Positions 42,831 to 51,592 of a DNA stretch of 64,000 nucleotides are shown here, one piece after another (position 1 is the first letter of the stretch; every line of letters begins with the position of its first letter). The stretch lies in contig NZ_AQXF01000006.1 in assembly GCF_000375545.1 (NCBI RefSeq), forward strand, positions 186,001 through 250,000, written 5' to 3'. The stretch comes from Kordiimonas gwangyangensis DSM 19435 = JCM 12864. GTDB lineage: Bacteria > Pseudomonadota > Alphaproteobacteria > Sphingomonadales > Kordiimonadaceae. The position numbers and the translations under genes were made by a program. The notes beneath the pieces were generated by a model that saw only the letters and a program-made list of their open reading frames with translations, was not told the DNA's origin and did not search any database.

Positions 42831-45800
42831 ATGCAGCACCTCAAGGAGCTTGTCAGCGCTGAAATGCCGCTTACCCTCTCGGGCGTGCCGGGTGGCTATG
42901 ATGCCATGCTGCTTGCGACCCTTGCGGAAAGCGCGTTTGCGGAGGCCAAGCAGGCCGTGCTGCATGTGGCGAGCGACGATGGCCGCATGATGGCGCTGAG
43001 GCACGCGGTGCGTTTCTTCGCGCCCCGGCTCGAGATTGTCGAGTTCCCGGCGTGGGACTGCCTGCCCTATGACCGGGTCAGCCCACAGGGCGACATTGTT
43101 GCCAAGCGCATGGCGGCGCTGTCGCGGCTGACGAACCGTAGGCTCAAGACCCCGCTTCTCGTGATCACCACCGTGAACGCCGTGTTGCAGCGTGTACCGA
43201 GCCCCGATGCGGTCGCCGGTGCCACCTTCCACGCCGAACCGGGCGACACGGTGGATATGGTCAACCTGACCGAGTTTCTCGCCTCCAACGGCTATACCCG
43301 TTCGGGCCAGGTGATGGAGCCGGGCGAATTTGCCGTGCGTGGCGGCCTGCTGGATATTTTCCCGCCCGGTGAGGAAAGCCCGCTCAGGCTCGACTTCTTC
43401 GGCGATGAGCTGGATACCATCCGGCGTTTTGACCCCTTGGACCAGCGCACGATCGGCAAGGCACCACGCCTTCATCTGAAGCCCGCCAGCGAATTTTCGT
43501 TGAGCGCGAAGGGTATCGAGCGTTTCCGCCGCAATTATGTGAACACCTTCGGCCCAGCCAAGGGTGATGACCTGCTTTACGAGGCGATCAGCGAAGGCCG
43601 CAAATACCAGGGTGCCGAACACTGGCTGCCTTTCTTCCATGAAGAAATGGCAACGCTGTTCGATTATCTTGATGCACCGGTCTTCACACTCGACCATCAG
43701 GTGGAGGATGCCGCAGCTGAGCGTTTCAAGGCGGTTGACGATTATTATGCCGCGCGCAAGGAAGCGTGGGACATTGCGCGCACGAACAAATCCATCACCA
43801 CACCACCCTACAAGCCGATCCCGAGCGGGCTTCTCTATCTGGGTGCGGACGAATGGGAGAATGAACAGGACGAGCGCAACGCCCGCCGCCTGACCCCGTT
43901 CGAGGAACCGCCCGCGATCAATGTGCTAAGCTTTGGTGCGCGGCAGGGCCGCGACTTTGGCCCTGAGCGCAACAACCGCGAGGTGAATGTTTATGACGCG
44001 GTGCGCGACCATGTGAAATCGCTGCGTGCGGCGGGCAAGCGTGTGGTGTTCGCGAGCTATTCGGCGGGGGCGGCCGATCGCCTCAAGGGTGTGCTTGAAG
44101 ACCACGGCCTGATGCCCGTGGGGCTGGCCGAGACCTGGGAAGACATCCGGCGCGAGAACAAGACCAGCATCGCCGTGACCGTGCTGCCGCTCGAACGTGG
44201 CTTCGAGACCAGCGACCTTGCCGTTATCTCAGAGCAGGATGTGCTCGGCGACCGGCTGGTGCGCAAGGCGCGACGCAGCAAACGCGCGGATAATTTCCTC
44301 AAGGAAGCCAGCGCGCTTGCGCCCGGCGACATGGTGGTACACGCGAGCCACGGCATCGGCCGCTTCGAAGGGCTGGAAACAGTCACTGTCTCAGGCGCGG
44401 CGCATGACTGCCTGCTCGTCATCTACCATGGCGGCGACAAGCTTTTTGTACCCGTTGAGAATATCGAGGTGCTCTCCCGCTTTGGCGGCGAGGATGCCGG
44501 TGCCCAGCTCGACAAGCTCGGTGGTGTGGCGTGGCAGGCGCGCAAGGCCAAGGCCAAGGAACGCATCCGCGAGATGGCGGGCCAGCTCATCAAGCTTGCC
44601 GCTGCCCGCGCGCTAAGGGAAGGCCAGCGCATTGCGCCGCCCGAGGGCATTTACGACGAATTCGCCGCCCGCTTCCCCTATCAGGAGACAGACGACCAGC
44701 TCCGCGCCATTGGTGAAGTGGCGGCTGACCTCTCCTCCGGTCGTCCGATGGATCGGCTGGTGTGTGGTGACGTGGGCTTCGGCAAGACCGAGGTGGCGCT
44801 GAGGGCCGCTTTCCTGGCCGTGATGGCCGGGCATCAGGTTGTTGTGGTCGCGCCCACCACTCTGCTCGCGCGCCAGCATTTCCTCAATTTCACTGAACGC
44901 TTCAAAGGCCTGCCAGTGCGCGTGGCACAGCTTTCCCGCCTCGTGAGCGCGAAGGAAGCCAAGGCCACCAAGGAAGAGATGCGCAAGGGTACGGTGGATA
45001 TCGTCATCGGCACGCACGCGCTTCTGGCCAAGGGCATCGAGTTCAAGGAACTCGGCCTCCTGATCGTGGATGAGGAACAGCATTTCGGTGTCGCGCACAA
45101 GGAAAAGCTGAAGGAGTTGAAGGCCAACGTGCATGTGCTGACTTTGACGGCAACACCCATCCCGCGCACGCTGCAAATGGCCATGTCCGGCATTCGTGAC
45201 CTCAGTATCATCGCCACACCACCGGTGGACCGCCTGGCGGTGCGCACCTTCGTGCTGCCCTTCGACCCCGTTGTGGTGCGCGAAGCGCTCTTGCGGGAAC
45301 ATTACCGCGGCGGACAGAGCTTCTATGTGGTGCCGCGCATCGCAGACCTCGAAGAAGCCGCCACTTTCCTCAAGGAGCATGTGCCGGAGGTCAAATTTGT
45401 CATCGGCCACGGGCAAATGGCACCGTCCGCGATTGAGGACGTGATGACCGCCTTCTATGAAGGGCGGTATGATGTGCTCTTATCCACCACCATCATCGAA
45501 AGCGGGATCGACATCCCCACCGCCAATACCATGGTCGTGCACCGGGCGGATATGTTCGGCCTCGCGCAGCTTTACCAGCTTCGTGGCCGCGTGGGCCGGT
45601 CGAAGACCCGCGCTTACGCCTATCTCACCACCCCAGCCAACCGGCTGGTGACCGAGAATGCCGACAAACGCCTGCAGGTATTGCAGGCGCTTGATACCCT
45701 TGGCGCTGGCTTCACCATCGCGAGCCACGATATGGACATTCGCGGCGCGGGTAACCTCTTGGGTGACGAGCAATCGGGCCACATCAAGGAAGTGGGGGTC

Positions 45801-46331
45801 GAGCTTTACCAGAAAATGCTTGAAGAAGCGGTTGCCGAGGCGCGGGCGGGCGGCGCTGGCGACGATGACTATGAAGACACCCAGTGGTCGCCGACCATCA
45901 ACCTTGGCGCCACTGTCATGATCCCCGAGCGTTACGTGCCCGACCTCACGCAGCGTATGGCGCTCTATCGCCGCCTTGCCGACCTTGACACCCGCGAGGA
46001 TGTGGACGGTTTCTGCGCTGAATTGATCGACCGTTTCGGCCCGCTGCCGAACGAGGTGAAGCAGCTTGCCGCCATCATGATCATCAAGGGCCATGCCAAA
46101 CGCGCGGGCATCGACAAGCTGGAGGCAGGTGCGAAGGGCATGACCATCTCCTTCCGCGGTGACAAATTCTCGAACCCGGCGGGCCTTGTGGAGTTCATTT
46201 CCTCGACCGGTGCCACCGCCAAGCTCCGGCCCGACCATAAGCTTGTTTACTTCGCCCGCATGGACAAGATCGGCGCCCGCCTCAAAGCCGTGGCCGCTGT
46301 CGCGCGCAAGCTGGCATCGCTCGTCGACTAG
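42831..46331 (+). CDS. mfd: Transcription-repair coupling factor Mfd
   Basis: The 1166-residue ATPase releases RNA polymerase stalled at DNA lesions and recruits UvrA. The UvrB-like N-terminal region (about 1-330, MQVMEPGEFAVRGGLLDIF-like GQVMEPGEFAVRGGLLDIFP) is followed by the RNA-polymerase-interacting domain (LAPGDMVVHASHGIGRFEGL), and the RecG-like translocase with Walker A VCGDVGFGKTEVALRAAFLA, DEEQ box LLIVDEEQHFGVAHKEKL, TATPIPRTLQMAMSGIRDLS and QLRGRVGRSKTRAYAY, then the C-terminal TRCF domain. All expected motifs are present at normal length. Confidence 0.97.
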   Translation: MQHLKELVSAEMPLTLSGVPGGYDAMLLATLAESAFAEAKQAVLHVASDDGRMMALRHAVRFFAPRLEIVEFPAWDCLPYDRVSPQGDIVAKRMAALSRLTNRRLKTPLLVITTVNAVLQRVPSPDAVAGATFHAEPGDTVDMVNLTEFLASNGYTRSGQVMEPGEFAVRGGLLDIFPPGEESPLRLDFFGDELDTIRRFDPLDQRTIGKAPRLHLKPASEFSLSAKGIERFRRNYVNTFGPAKGDDLLYEAISEGRKYQGAEHWLPFFHEEMATLFDYLDAPVFTLDHQVEDAAAERFKAVDDYYAARKEAWDIARTNKSITTPPYKPIPSGLLYLGADEWENEQDERNARRLTPFEEPPAINVLSFGARQGRDFGPERNNREVNVYDAVRDHVKSLRAAGKRVVFASYSAGAADRLKGVLEDHGLMPVGLAETWEDIRRENKTSIAVTVLPLERGFETSDLAVISEQDVLGDRLVRKARRSKRADNFLKEASALAPGDMVVHASHGIGRFEGLETVTVSGAAHDCLLVIYHGGDKLFVPVENIEVLSRFGGEDAGAQLDKLGGVAWQARKAKAKERIREMAGQLIKLAAARALREGQRIAPPEGIYDEFAARFPYQETDDQLRAIGEVAADLSSGRPMDRLVCGDVGFGKTEVALRAAFLAVMAGHQVVVVAPTTLLARQHFLNFTERFKGLPVRVAQLSRLVSAKEAKATKEEMRKGTVDIVIGTHALLAKGIEFKELGLLIVDEEQHFGVAHKEKLKELKANVHVLTLTATPIPRTLQMAMSGIRDLSIIATPPVDRLAVRTFVLPFDPVVVREALLREHYRGGQSFYVVPRIADLEEAATFLKEHVPEVKFVIGHGQMAPSAIEDVMTAFYEGRYDVLLSTTIIESGIDIPTANTMVVHRADMFGLAQLYQLRGRVGRSKTRAYAYLTTPANRLVTENADKRLQVLQALDTLGAGFTIASHDMDIRGAGNLLGDEQSGHIKEVGVELYQKMLEEAVAEARAGGAGDDDYEDTQWSPTINLGATVMIPERYVPDLTQRMALYRRLADLDTREDVDGFCAELIDRFGPLPNEVKQLAAIMIIKGHAKRAGIDKLEAGAKGMTISFRGDKFSNPAGLVEFISSTGATAKLRPDHKLVYFARMDKIGARLKAVAAVARKLASLVD

Positions 46332-46421
46332 ACCGGGTCGATTATCCGGACGATTTTGGTCGGATTAATCTTGTAAAGCACTGCACTGTCTCCATATGCT
46401 GACGAAACGTGGGAGACTTGC

Positions 46422-47573
46422 ATGAAACTCAGACTTTCGCCTGACGCTATTGGTGGCCTGCTGCTTATTGCAGCAGCTTTGTTCGCGATTATTCTCAACA
46501 ACTCAGCACTCGGGCCCGCCTATGAACGGCTGCTTCTTGCGGAGGGCACCATCTCGGTTGGCGATTATGGCCTCTCGAAACCTCTGCTTCTCTGGATCAA
46601 TGAAGGCCTGATGGCGATCTTCTTCATGCTGGTGGGGCTTGAGATCAAACGTGAAGTCACGTCTGGCGAGCTGTCCGACATGAAATCTGTCGCCCTGCCC
46701 GGCCTCGCAGCCGTGGGCGGCATGGCGGTGCCTGCCCTTGCCTTCTGGCTGGTGAACGGCGGCAATATGGAAGCCATGGCCGGTTGGGCTATTCCCACCG
46801 CAACCGACATCGCCTTTGCGGTTGGTGTGCTCGCGCTTCTCGGCTCACGCGTGCCGCCCGAGTTGAAGCTGTTCCTGCTCACGCTCGCCATCCTTGATGA
46901 CCTTGGTGCAGTGATCATTATCGCCGCCTTTTATACCGCCGACCTGTCAACGCTTTCGCTTTCGCTCGCGCTGGCGGGCTGTGTGGGCCTCTTTGTGCTC
47001 AACCGGTTTGGGGTGCGCAACACGTCCGCCTATCTGTTCCTTGGCGCACTGATCTGGCTCTTTGTCCTGAAGTCCGGTGTGCACGCTACGCTGGCTGGTG
47101 TGGCCGTTGGCCTCGCAATCCCGGCGACAAAAGACCACGAGGGTCATTCCCCGCTTGAGGATCTGGAGCATAACCTCCAGAACCCGGTAACCTTGATGAT
47201 CCTGCCGCTGTTTGCTTTTGCTAACGCCGGTGTGTCGCTCGCAGGCCTGACATTCGCGAGCGTGCTTGAGCCAGTCAGCTTTGGTGTGCTGGCAGGTCTC
47301 GCTATTGGCAAACCTATCGGTGTGATCGCTGGCGCGCTGGCCGCCGTCTATCTGTTCAAGACCAAGCTGCCGGGCAGCCTGACCATGCGCCACATCTGGG
47401 GGGCGGGCCACCTTGCCGGTATCGGCTTCACCATGAGCCTTTTTATCGGCAGCCTTGCCTACAGTTCCCCTGAGATGAACGCAGATGTGCGTCTCGGCGT
47501 GCTGGCAGCCAGTGTGTTGTCGGCCCTTCTCGCAACCATCGTCCTGCTGCGCCCCGCCACGCGCAGCAATTGA
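46422..47573 (+). CDS. nhaA: Na+/H+ antiporter NhaA
   Basis: The 383-residue inner-membrane antiporter expels Na+ in exchange for protons at alkaline pH. NhaA signatures include EGLMAIFFMLVGLEIKREV, WAIPTATDIAFAVGVLALLG, the ion-binding Asp pair in LAILDDLGAVIIIA, FANAGVSLAGL, and the C-terminal WGAGHLAGIGFTMSLFIGSLAY. The ATG at 46422 has GGGAG upstream. With NhaB at 17.8 kb this organism has two Na+/H+ antiporters in one window, in line with a saline habitat. Confidence 0.96.
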   Translation: MKLRLSPDAIGGLLLIAAALFAIILNNSALGPAYERLLLAEGTISVGDYGLSKPLLLWINEGLMAIFFMLVGLEIKREVTSGELSDMKSVALPGLAAVGGMAVPALAFWLVNGGNMEAMAGWAIPTATDIAFAVGVLALLGSRVPPELKLFLLTLAILDDLGAVIIIAAFYTADLSTLSLSLALAGCVGLFVLNRFGVRNTSAYLFLGALIWLFVLKSGVHATLAGVAVGLAIPATKDHEGHSPLEDLEHNLQNPVTLMILPLFAFANAGVSLAGLTFASVLEPVSFGVLAGLAIGKPIGVIAGALAAVYLFKTKLPGSLTMRHIWGAGHLAGIGFTMSLFIGSLAYSSPEMNADVRLGVLAASVLSALLATIVLLRPATRSN

Positions 47574-47580
47574 CCCGAGC

Positions 47581-47609
47581 ATGGGTAGCTGTCCGGGACA
47601 GCTACCCAT
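47581..47609 (+). terminator. Perfect 14-bp inverted repeat after nhaA
   Basis: ATGGGTAGCTGTCC and its exact complement separated by a single G, 7 nt after the nhaA stop. There is no T run. It may be a terminator or mRNA-stabilising stem. Confidence 0.55.
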
Positions 47610-47773
47610 CCCGCCTGAACAAGCGTTCATCTGGCCGCCACAAAAAGACATAATTTTTCTTATTTCCGCCGTTTCCCATCCATTTCGCGGCCCCAGTCGG
47701 GCGCGAAAGTCCAATCATCCAAGCCACAACAAAAACCTTGGCTAGCAGCAATGGATAGATTTGGAGACGACCT

Positions 47774-48325
47774 ATGAAAGTATTGAAAACGCTTATCGCA
47801 ACCACCGCCGCAACCGCACTTCTTGCAGGTGCAGCAGCCGCGCAGGATGCAAAACCATTTGAGGGTATGTATGCAGGCGCCGAAGCTGGCGTTGACTGGA
47901 CCCGCATGTCATCTGCTGAGAAGCGTGATCGCAGCATCTATTACGGTGGTGTGCTCGGCTACCGCATCCAGTCTGAAAGCAACATGGTTCTCGGTGTTGA
48001 AGGTACCTTCGGTGACACCGGCTATAACCAACAGAATTCCCGCAACACCGATTATGAATACAGCGGCTCGCTGATCCTTGGTCAAGCCTTTGGCGCCGAC
48101 GGCAACAACCTTGTCTACGGTAAAGCGGGTTACGCCCGTACACGCTTCGACGTAACGGAAGCAGGCATCGAAGACAGCTTCACAGAAGGTGGGTGGCGCT
48201 TTGGTGCGGGCTATGAGCGCGCAATCGCAAACGGCCTGAGCCTTCGTACCGGTGTGGATTACACCACCTACGGTGACGGCATCAAACAATGGACCGGTAA
48301 AGCAGGCCTTCTGGCACGCTTCTAA
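47774..48325 (+). CDS. Small outer-membrane beta-barrel protein
   Basis: The 183-residue protein has a signal peptide (about 1-23, ending AGAAAAQ) and then alternating amphipathic strands typical of an 8-stranded barrel: YAGAEAGVDWTRM, GVLGYRIQSESNMVLGVEGTFG, LVYGKAGYARTRF, GWRFGAGYERAI, LSLRTGVDYTTYGDGI and a last strand ending in Phe. It resembles the OmpA-like/porin-family small barrels. Function is not readable. It is monocistronic with a terminator downstream. Confidence 0.85.
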   Translation: MKVLKTLIATTAATALLAGAAAAQDAKPFEGMYAGAEAGVDWTRMSSAEKRDRSIYYGGVLGYRIQSESNMVLGVEGTFGDTGYNQQNSRNTDYEYSGSLILGQAFGADGNNLVYGKAGYARTRFDVTEAGIEDSFTEGGWRFGAGYERAIANGLSLRTGVDYTTYGDGIKQWTGKAGLLARF

Positions 48326-48454
48326 CGGACCACGAGATCGGGTATCCGCACTCCCAAAACGGGTACCCGTATAACGGGGAGGCCCCCATCCTCTCCGGTT
48401 CCTGTCCGACCTCCACCCTAGGTCGGGGTTTTGAGTACCCCCATTGTACCGAGC

Positions 48455-48485
48455 GGAGCATCCCTTTTTCCCTAAGGGATGCTCC
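48455..48485. terminator. Bidirectional terminator between barrel and DsbA genes
   Basis: GGAGCATCCCTT/AAGGGATGCTCC stem (12 bp) around TTTCCCT, followed by TTTCGTTT on the plus strand. Confidence 0.85.
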
Positions 48486-48502
48486 TTTCGTTTCGGGCAG
48501 GC

Positions 48503-49132
48503 CTACTCGCCAGCGCTGACACGGTCAATGGCGTCGGCAATGGTGGCTTCTCCCTGCGCACCAGAAAGCCCCACGCGTTGGTCGAGGATGTAAAGCGGCA
48601 CGCCACTTACGCCCATGCGCTGCACCTGCATGATATCATTCTGTGTCTCAGCCTTGTCACGGTCGGTTGCGAGAAGTTCGCGTACCAGATTTTCGTCCAT
48701 GCCAACGCGCCCTGCAATGGAAGCAAGCAATTCCCGGTCGCCCAGAAACTCACAGTCCTCGAAGTAAGCCTTCATCAGGGCGTCAGCCAATTGTGGCTGT
48801 ACGCCAGCACCGTAGCCCCAGCGAAGAAGACGATGCGCATCAAGCGTATTGGCAATGCGGCATTCACTCTCGAAATCGAACTGTATGCCAAGCGCCTCAC
48901 CTAGCGTCCGCAGATGCTGGCGTGCTGCCTGAAACTGTGGGCTGTTGCCAAACTTCTTCTCGTAGTATTCGTTGCGGTCTACGCCTTCTGCTGGCGTCTC
49001 CGCCGAGAGCTGGTAGGGCAGATAGCGCACTGAAGTGACAACGCCCGGGCGCATCTCAAGGGCACGATCGAGCTGTCTCTTGCCAACAAAACACCATGGG
49101 CACACTACATCAATCACTACGTCTATCTGCAT
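48503..49132 (-). CDS. FrnE-type DsbA family oxidoreductase
   Basis: The 209-residue thioredoxin-fold protein has a CPWC active site (Cys 11 and Cys 14), a helical insertion and the cis-Pro segment GVSGVPLYIL near residue 170. There is no signal peptide, so it is probably cytoplasmic and not a periplasmic DsbA, similar to FrnE or 2-hydroxychromene isomerase-like DsbA members. Substrate is unknown. The ATG at 49132 follows AAGGGA; a GTG/ATG 11 codons earlier has no ribosome site. It is convergent with the barrel gene and divergent from the flagellar-rod-like gene. Confidence 0.88.
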   Translation of the reverse strand: MQIDVVIDVVCPWCFVGKRQLDRALEMRPGVVTSVRYLPYQLSAETPAEGVDRNEYYEKKFGNSPQFQAARQHLRTLGEALGIQFDFESECRIANTLDAHRLLRWGYGAGVQPQLADALMKAYFEDCEFLGDRELLASIAGRVGMDENLVRELLATDRDKAETQNDIMQVQRMGVSGVPLYILDQRVGLSGAQGEATIADAIDRVSAGE

Positions 49133-49246
49133 AAAAAATCCCTTTCGCCGCTGGCGCTCCAACAATGGCTAAAATTGTACACAATTCTTAAAGCGCATTT
49201 CAGAAAATCTGTATATGATGGCCCGGAAACCAAGGGATCACAGAAT

Positions 49247-49558
49247 ATGATCGACGCACTCAAAATTGCCGCGGGCGGCATGCTGAAAGCAGAACGCCGC
49301 GCTACTGACATAGCCCAGGAGATCCTGAAGGCAACCGGTGAAGCTGCGTCGTTCACCCTGGAAGACAGTCCGGAACAAGGTACGCAAAAGCCCGCAAGCG
49401 GCGCGCCTGTGGCTGCGCCAGGTGGCGGCGTCGGTTACTCAGACCTTCTGCAGCAGATGGTTGACCTCAAGGCCGAAGAGCACGCCTTCAAAGCCAACGC
49501 CAGGGTTTTCCAGCGCGTGGACGAAACTCTCGGCTCCCTTTTGGACGACAAGGGCTAA
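49247..49558 (+). CDS. Miniature flagellar-rod-like protein
   Basis: The 103-residue protein looks like the two ends of a flagellar rod or hook protein joined by a short linker. The first helix, ALKIAAGGMLKAERRATDIA, matches the N-terminal Flg_bb_rod pattern, and the last, LLQQMVDLKAEEHAFKANAR then VFQRVDETLGSLLD, matches the C-terminal Flg_bbr_C pattern of FlgC/FlgE. The usual central body is missing. The linker is Gly/Ala/Pro-rich. ATG 49247 follows AAGGGA. It is apart from flgK and flgL (56.9-60 kb). Function, possibly a rod or export-apparatus component, is inferred. Confidence 0.65.
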   Translation: MIDALKIAAGGMLKAERRATDIAQEILKATGEAASFTLEDSPEQGTQKPASGAPVAAPGGGVGYSDLLQQMVDLKAEEHAFKANARVFQRVDETLGSLLDDKG

Positions 49559-49623
49559 CCCGCCCTCTCCTCATCACATTCTAATGACTTGACGGCGACC
49601 GCGCGAATGCCAACATTGCGCTT

Positions 49624-50652
49624 ATGCCCGACACTTATTCGCATACCCCGGCCGCGACGCCGCTCAAGGACCCGTTTGGGCGCAGCATTACCTATTTGCG
49701 CCTGTCTGTAACAGACCGGTGTGACCTTCGCTGCCGCTACTGTATGGCGGAACATATGACGTTCCTGCCAAAGCCCGAGGTACTGACACTTGAGGAAATG
49801 CTGACACTTTCGCGCGCGTTTATGGAGCGTGGTGTGCGGCGCATCAGGCTGACAGGCGGTGAACCGCTCGTGCGCAAAAATATCCTGTGGCTTGTTGATG
49901 CGCTCGGGCAAGAAGTTGGCCGTGGCAATCTTGACGAAATCACCCTCACCACCAACGGCACCCAACTTGTGCCGATGGCGCGCGACCTCGCAAACGCAGG
50001 TGTAAAGCGTATCAATGTGTCGCTCGACACCCTGAACGCAGAGAAATTTGCCGAAATCACCCGCCGTGACCGCATTGAGGACGTGCTGGCCGGTATTGCC
50101 GCCGCACGCGACGCTGGCATTGCTGTCAAAATCAATACCGTCGCGCTCAAAGGCGGGAATGATGGCGAACTGGCTGACCTGCTTGCCTGGTGCGTGAGCG
50201 AGGGGCTGGACCTTACGCTTATTGAGACCATGCCGCTCGGTGACGTGGCTGACGCACGGGAAGATAATTACCTGCCGCTAACCGCCGTGATGGCGGACTT
50301 GAAGACGCGTTGGCAATTCACACCGTCCGGCCACCGCACAGGAGGCCCTGCGCGGTACTTCAATATTGGTGACACAGGCCGACGGCTCGGCCTTATCACG
50401 CCGCTGACCGGCAATTTCTGTGACGGCTGCAACCGTGTGCGCGTGACCTGTACGGGCCGCATATACATGTGCCTCGGGCAAGACGATCACGTTGACCTCA
50501 GAGCAGCGCTCCGCTCCGACAACCCACAAGGCGACCTTCATTCAGCGCTTGACCGCGCGATTGGTGCAAAACCAAAGGGCCATGACTTCGCCATGCAGGG
50601 TGGGCAGATGGTTGGTAAGGTCGGGCGACACATGAGCCAGACCGGCGGATAA
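49624..50652 (+). CDS. moaA: GTP 3',8-cyclase MoaA
   Basis: The 342-residue radical-SAM enzyme carries out the first step of molybdenum cofactor synthesis. The SAM-binding cluster motif CDLRCRYC has Cys 33, 37 and 40. ITLTTNGT and VSLDTLNAEKF follow. The second cluster is formed by CDGCNRVRVTC and a later Cys in YMCLGQDD. The C-terminal Gly-Gly tail is present (SQTGG). Together with the XdhC/MocA and CinA-type proteins in the window it shows that Moco enzymes are made. It is not adjacent to other moa genes here. Confidence 0.95.
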   Translation: MPDTYSHTPAATPLKDPFGRSITYLRLSVTDRCDLRCRYCMAEHMTFLPKPEVLTLEEMLTLSRAFMERGVRRIRLTGGEPLVRKNILWLVDALGQEVGRGNLDEITLTTNGTQLVPMARDLANAGVKRINVSLDTLNAEKFAEITRRDRIEDVLAGIAAARDAGIAVKINTVALKGGNDGELADLLAWCVSEGLDLTLIETMPLGDVADAREDNYLPLTAVMADLKTRWQFTPSGHRTGGPARYFNIGDTGRRLGLITPLTGNFCDGCNRVRVTCTGRIYMCLGQDDHVDLRAALRSDNPQGDLHSALDRAIGAKPKGHDFAMQGGQMVGKVGRHMSQTGG

Positions 50653-50750
50653 GCTGTACAGCCTAAGCGCCTGAATTATCAGGCAATAAATTCTCCCTCG
50701 CCCTCGCGCAAAATTGCCTTATACTCCCTCTCAGTTAAGGGACACACCAT

Positions 50751-51509
50751 ATGAAAATCGCGATCATTGCGAGCGAGTTCGGCGAGGCCGGGCAAGCAGC
50801 ACAATTGTTACGGAACCGTTTTAAAGCGGTCAGCACCAAGGAAGCCGACGTGATCGTCGCCCTCGGCGGTGACGGCTTTATGCTGCAGACGCTGCATGCC
50901 TATATGGGCCGCAACATCCCGATTTTCGGCATGAACAAGGGTACTGTCGGCTTCCTCATGAACGAATTTGGGGATGAGGACCTGATGGACCGCCTGGCGC
51001 AGGCCGAGAGCTACACCATGCATCCTTTGCGCATGCGCGCCACGCGCTGCGACGGCGAAGTGGTGGAATATCTGGCGGTCAACGAAGTCTCGCTGCTGCG
51101 GGAAACGCGGCAGGCGGCCAAACTGCGCATCTCGATCGACGGCAAGGTCCGTATGCCTGAAATGGTCGGCGACGGCGTGCTTGTGGCAACACCTGCCGGT
51201 AGCACCGCCTATAACCTTTCGGCGCATGGCCCGATCATTCCACTAGGCTCTGACCTTCTTGCGCTCACACCGCTTTCCGCCTTCCGGCCACGGCGTTGGC
51301 GTGGTGCCCTGCTGCCGCGCCATGTATGCGTGGAATTTTCGATCAACCAGCCGCAAAAGCGACCGGTTTCCGCCGTTGCGGACATGCACGAAGTGCGGGA
51401 CGTGCGCCATGTGGTGGTCGAGGAAGCACCCGACGTTTCCTTCACCCTCATGTTCGACAAGGACTATACGCTCGCAGAGCGGATTTTCACGGAACAGTTC
51501 GCCTACTGA
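50751..51509 (+). CDS. nadK: NAD kinase
   Basis: The 252-residue kinase phosphorylates NAD to NADP. It has the GGDG motif in [14 protein letters not shown] (about 37-50), [12 protein letters not shown], the NE motif in [12 protein letters not shown], and [22 protein letters not shown]. The C-terminal domain is as in the short bacterial NadK. ATG 50751 follows AAGGGACA. The 84-nt gap to the next gene suggests a separate promoter. Confidence 0.94.
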   Translation: MKIAIIASEFGEAGQAAQLLRNRFKAVSTKEADVIVALGGDGFMLQTLHAYMGRNIPIFGMNKGTVGFLMNEFGDEDLMDRLAQAESYTMHPLRMRATRCDGEVVEYLAVNEVSLLRETRQAAKLRISIDGKVRMPEMVGDGVLVATPAGSTAYNLSAHGPIIPLGSDLLALTPLSAFRPRRWRGALLPRHVCVEFSINQPQKRPVSAVADMHEVRDVRHVVVEEAPDVSFTLMFDKDYTLAERIFTEQFAY

Positions 51510-51592
51510 AGCGCACCTTTGATCGCTTTTGGGCGGACAGGATTGCCCCGGCGCGCTAGCGAGGGAGCATCCAAATATCAGGGGGACTGACA

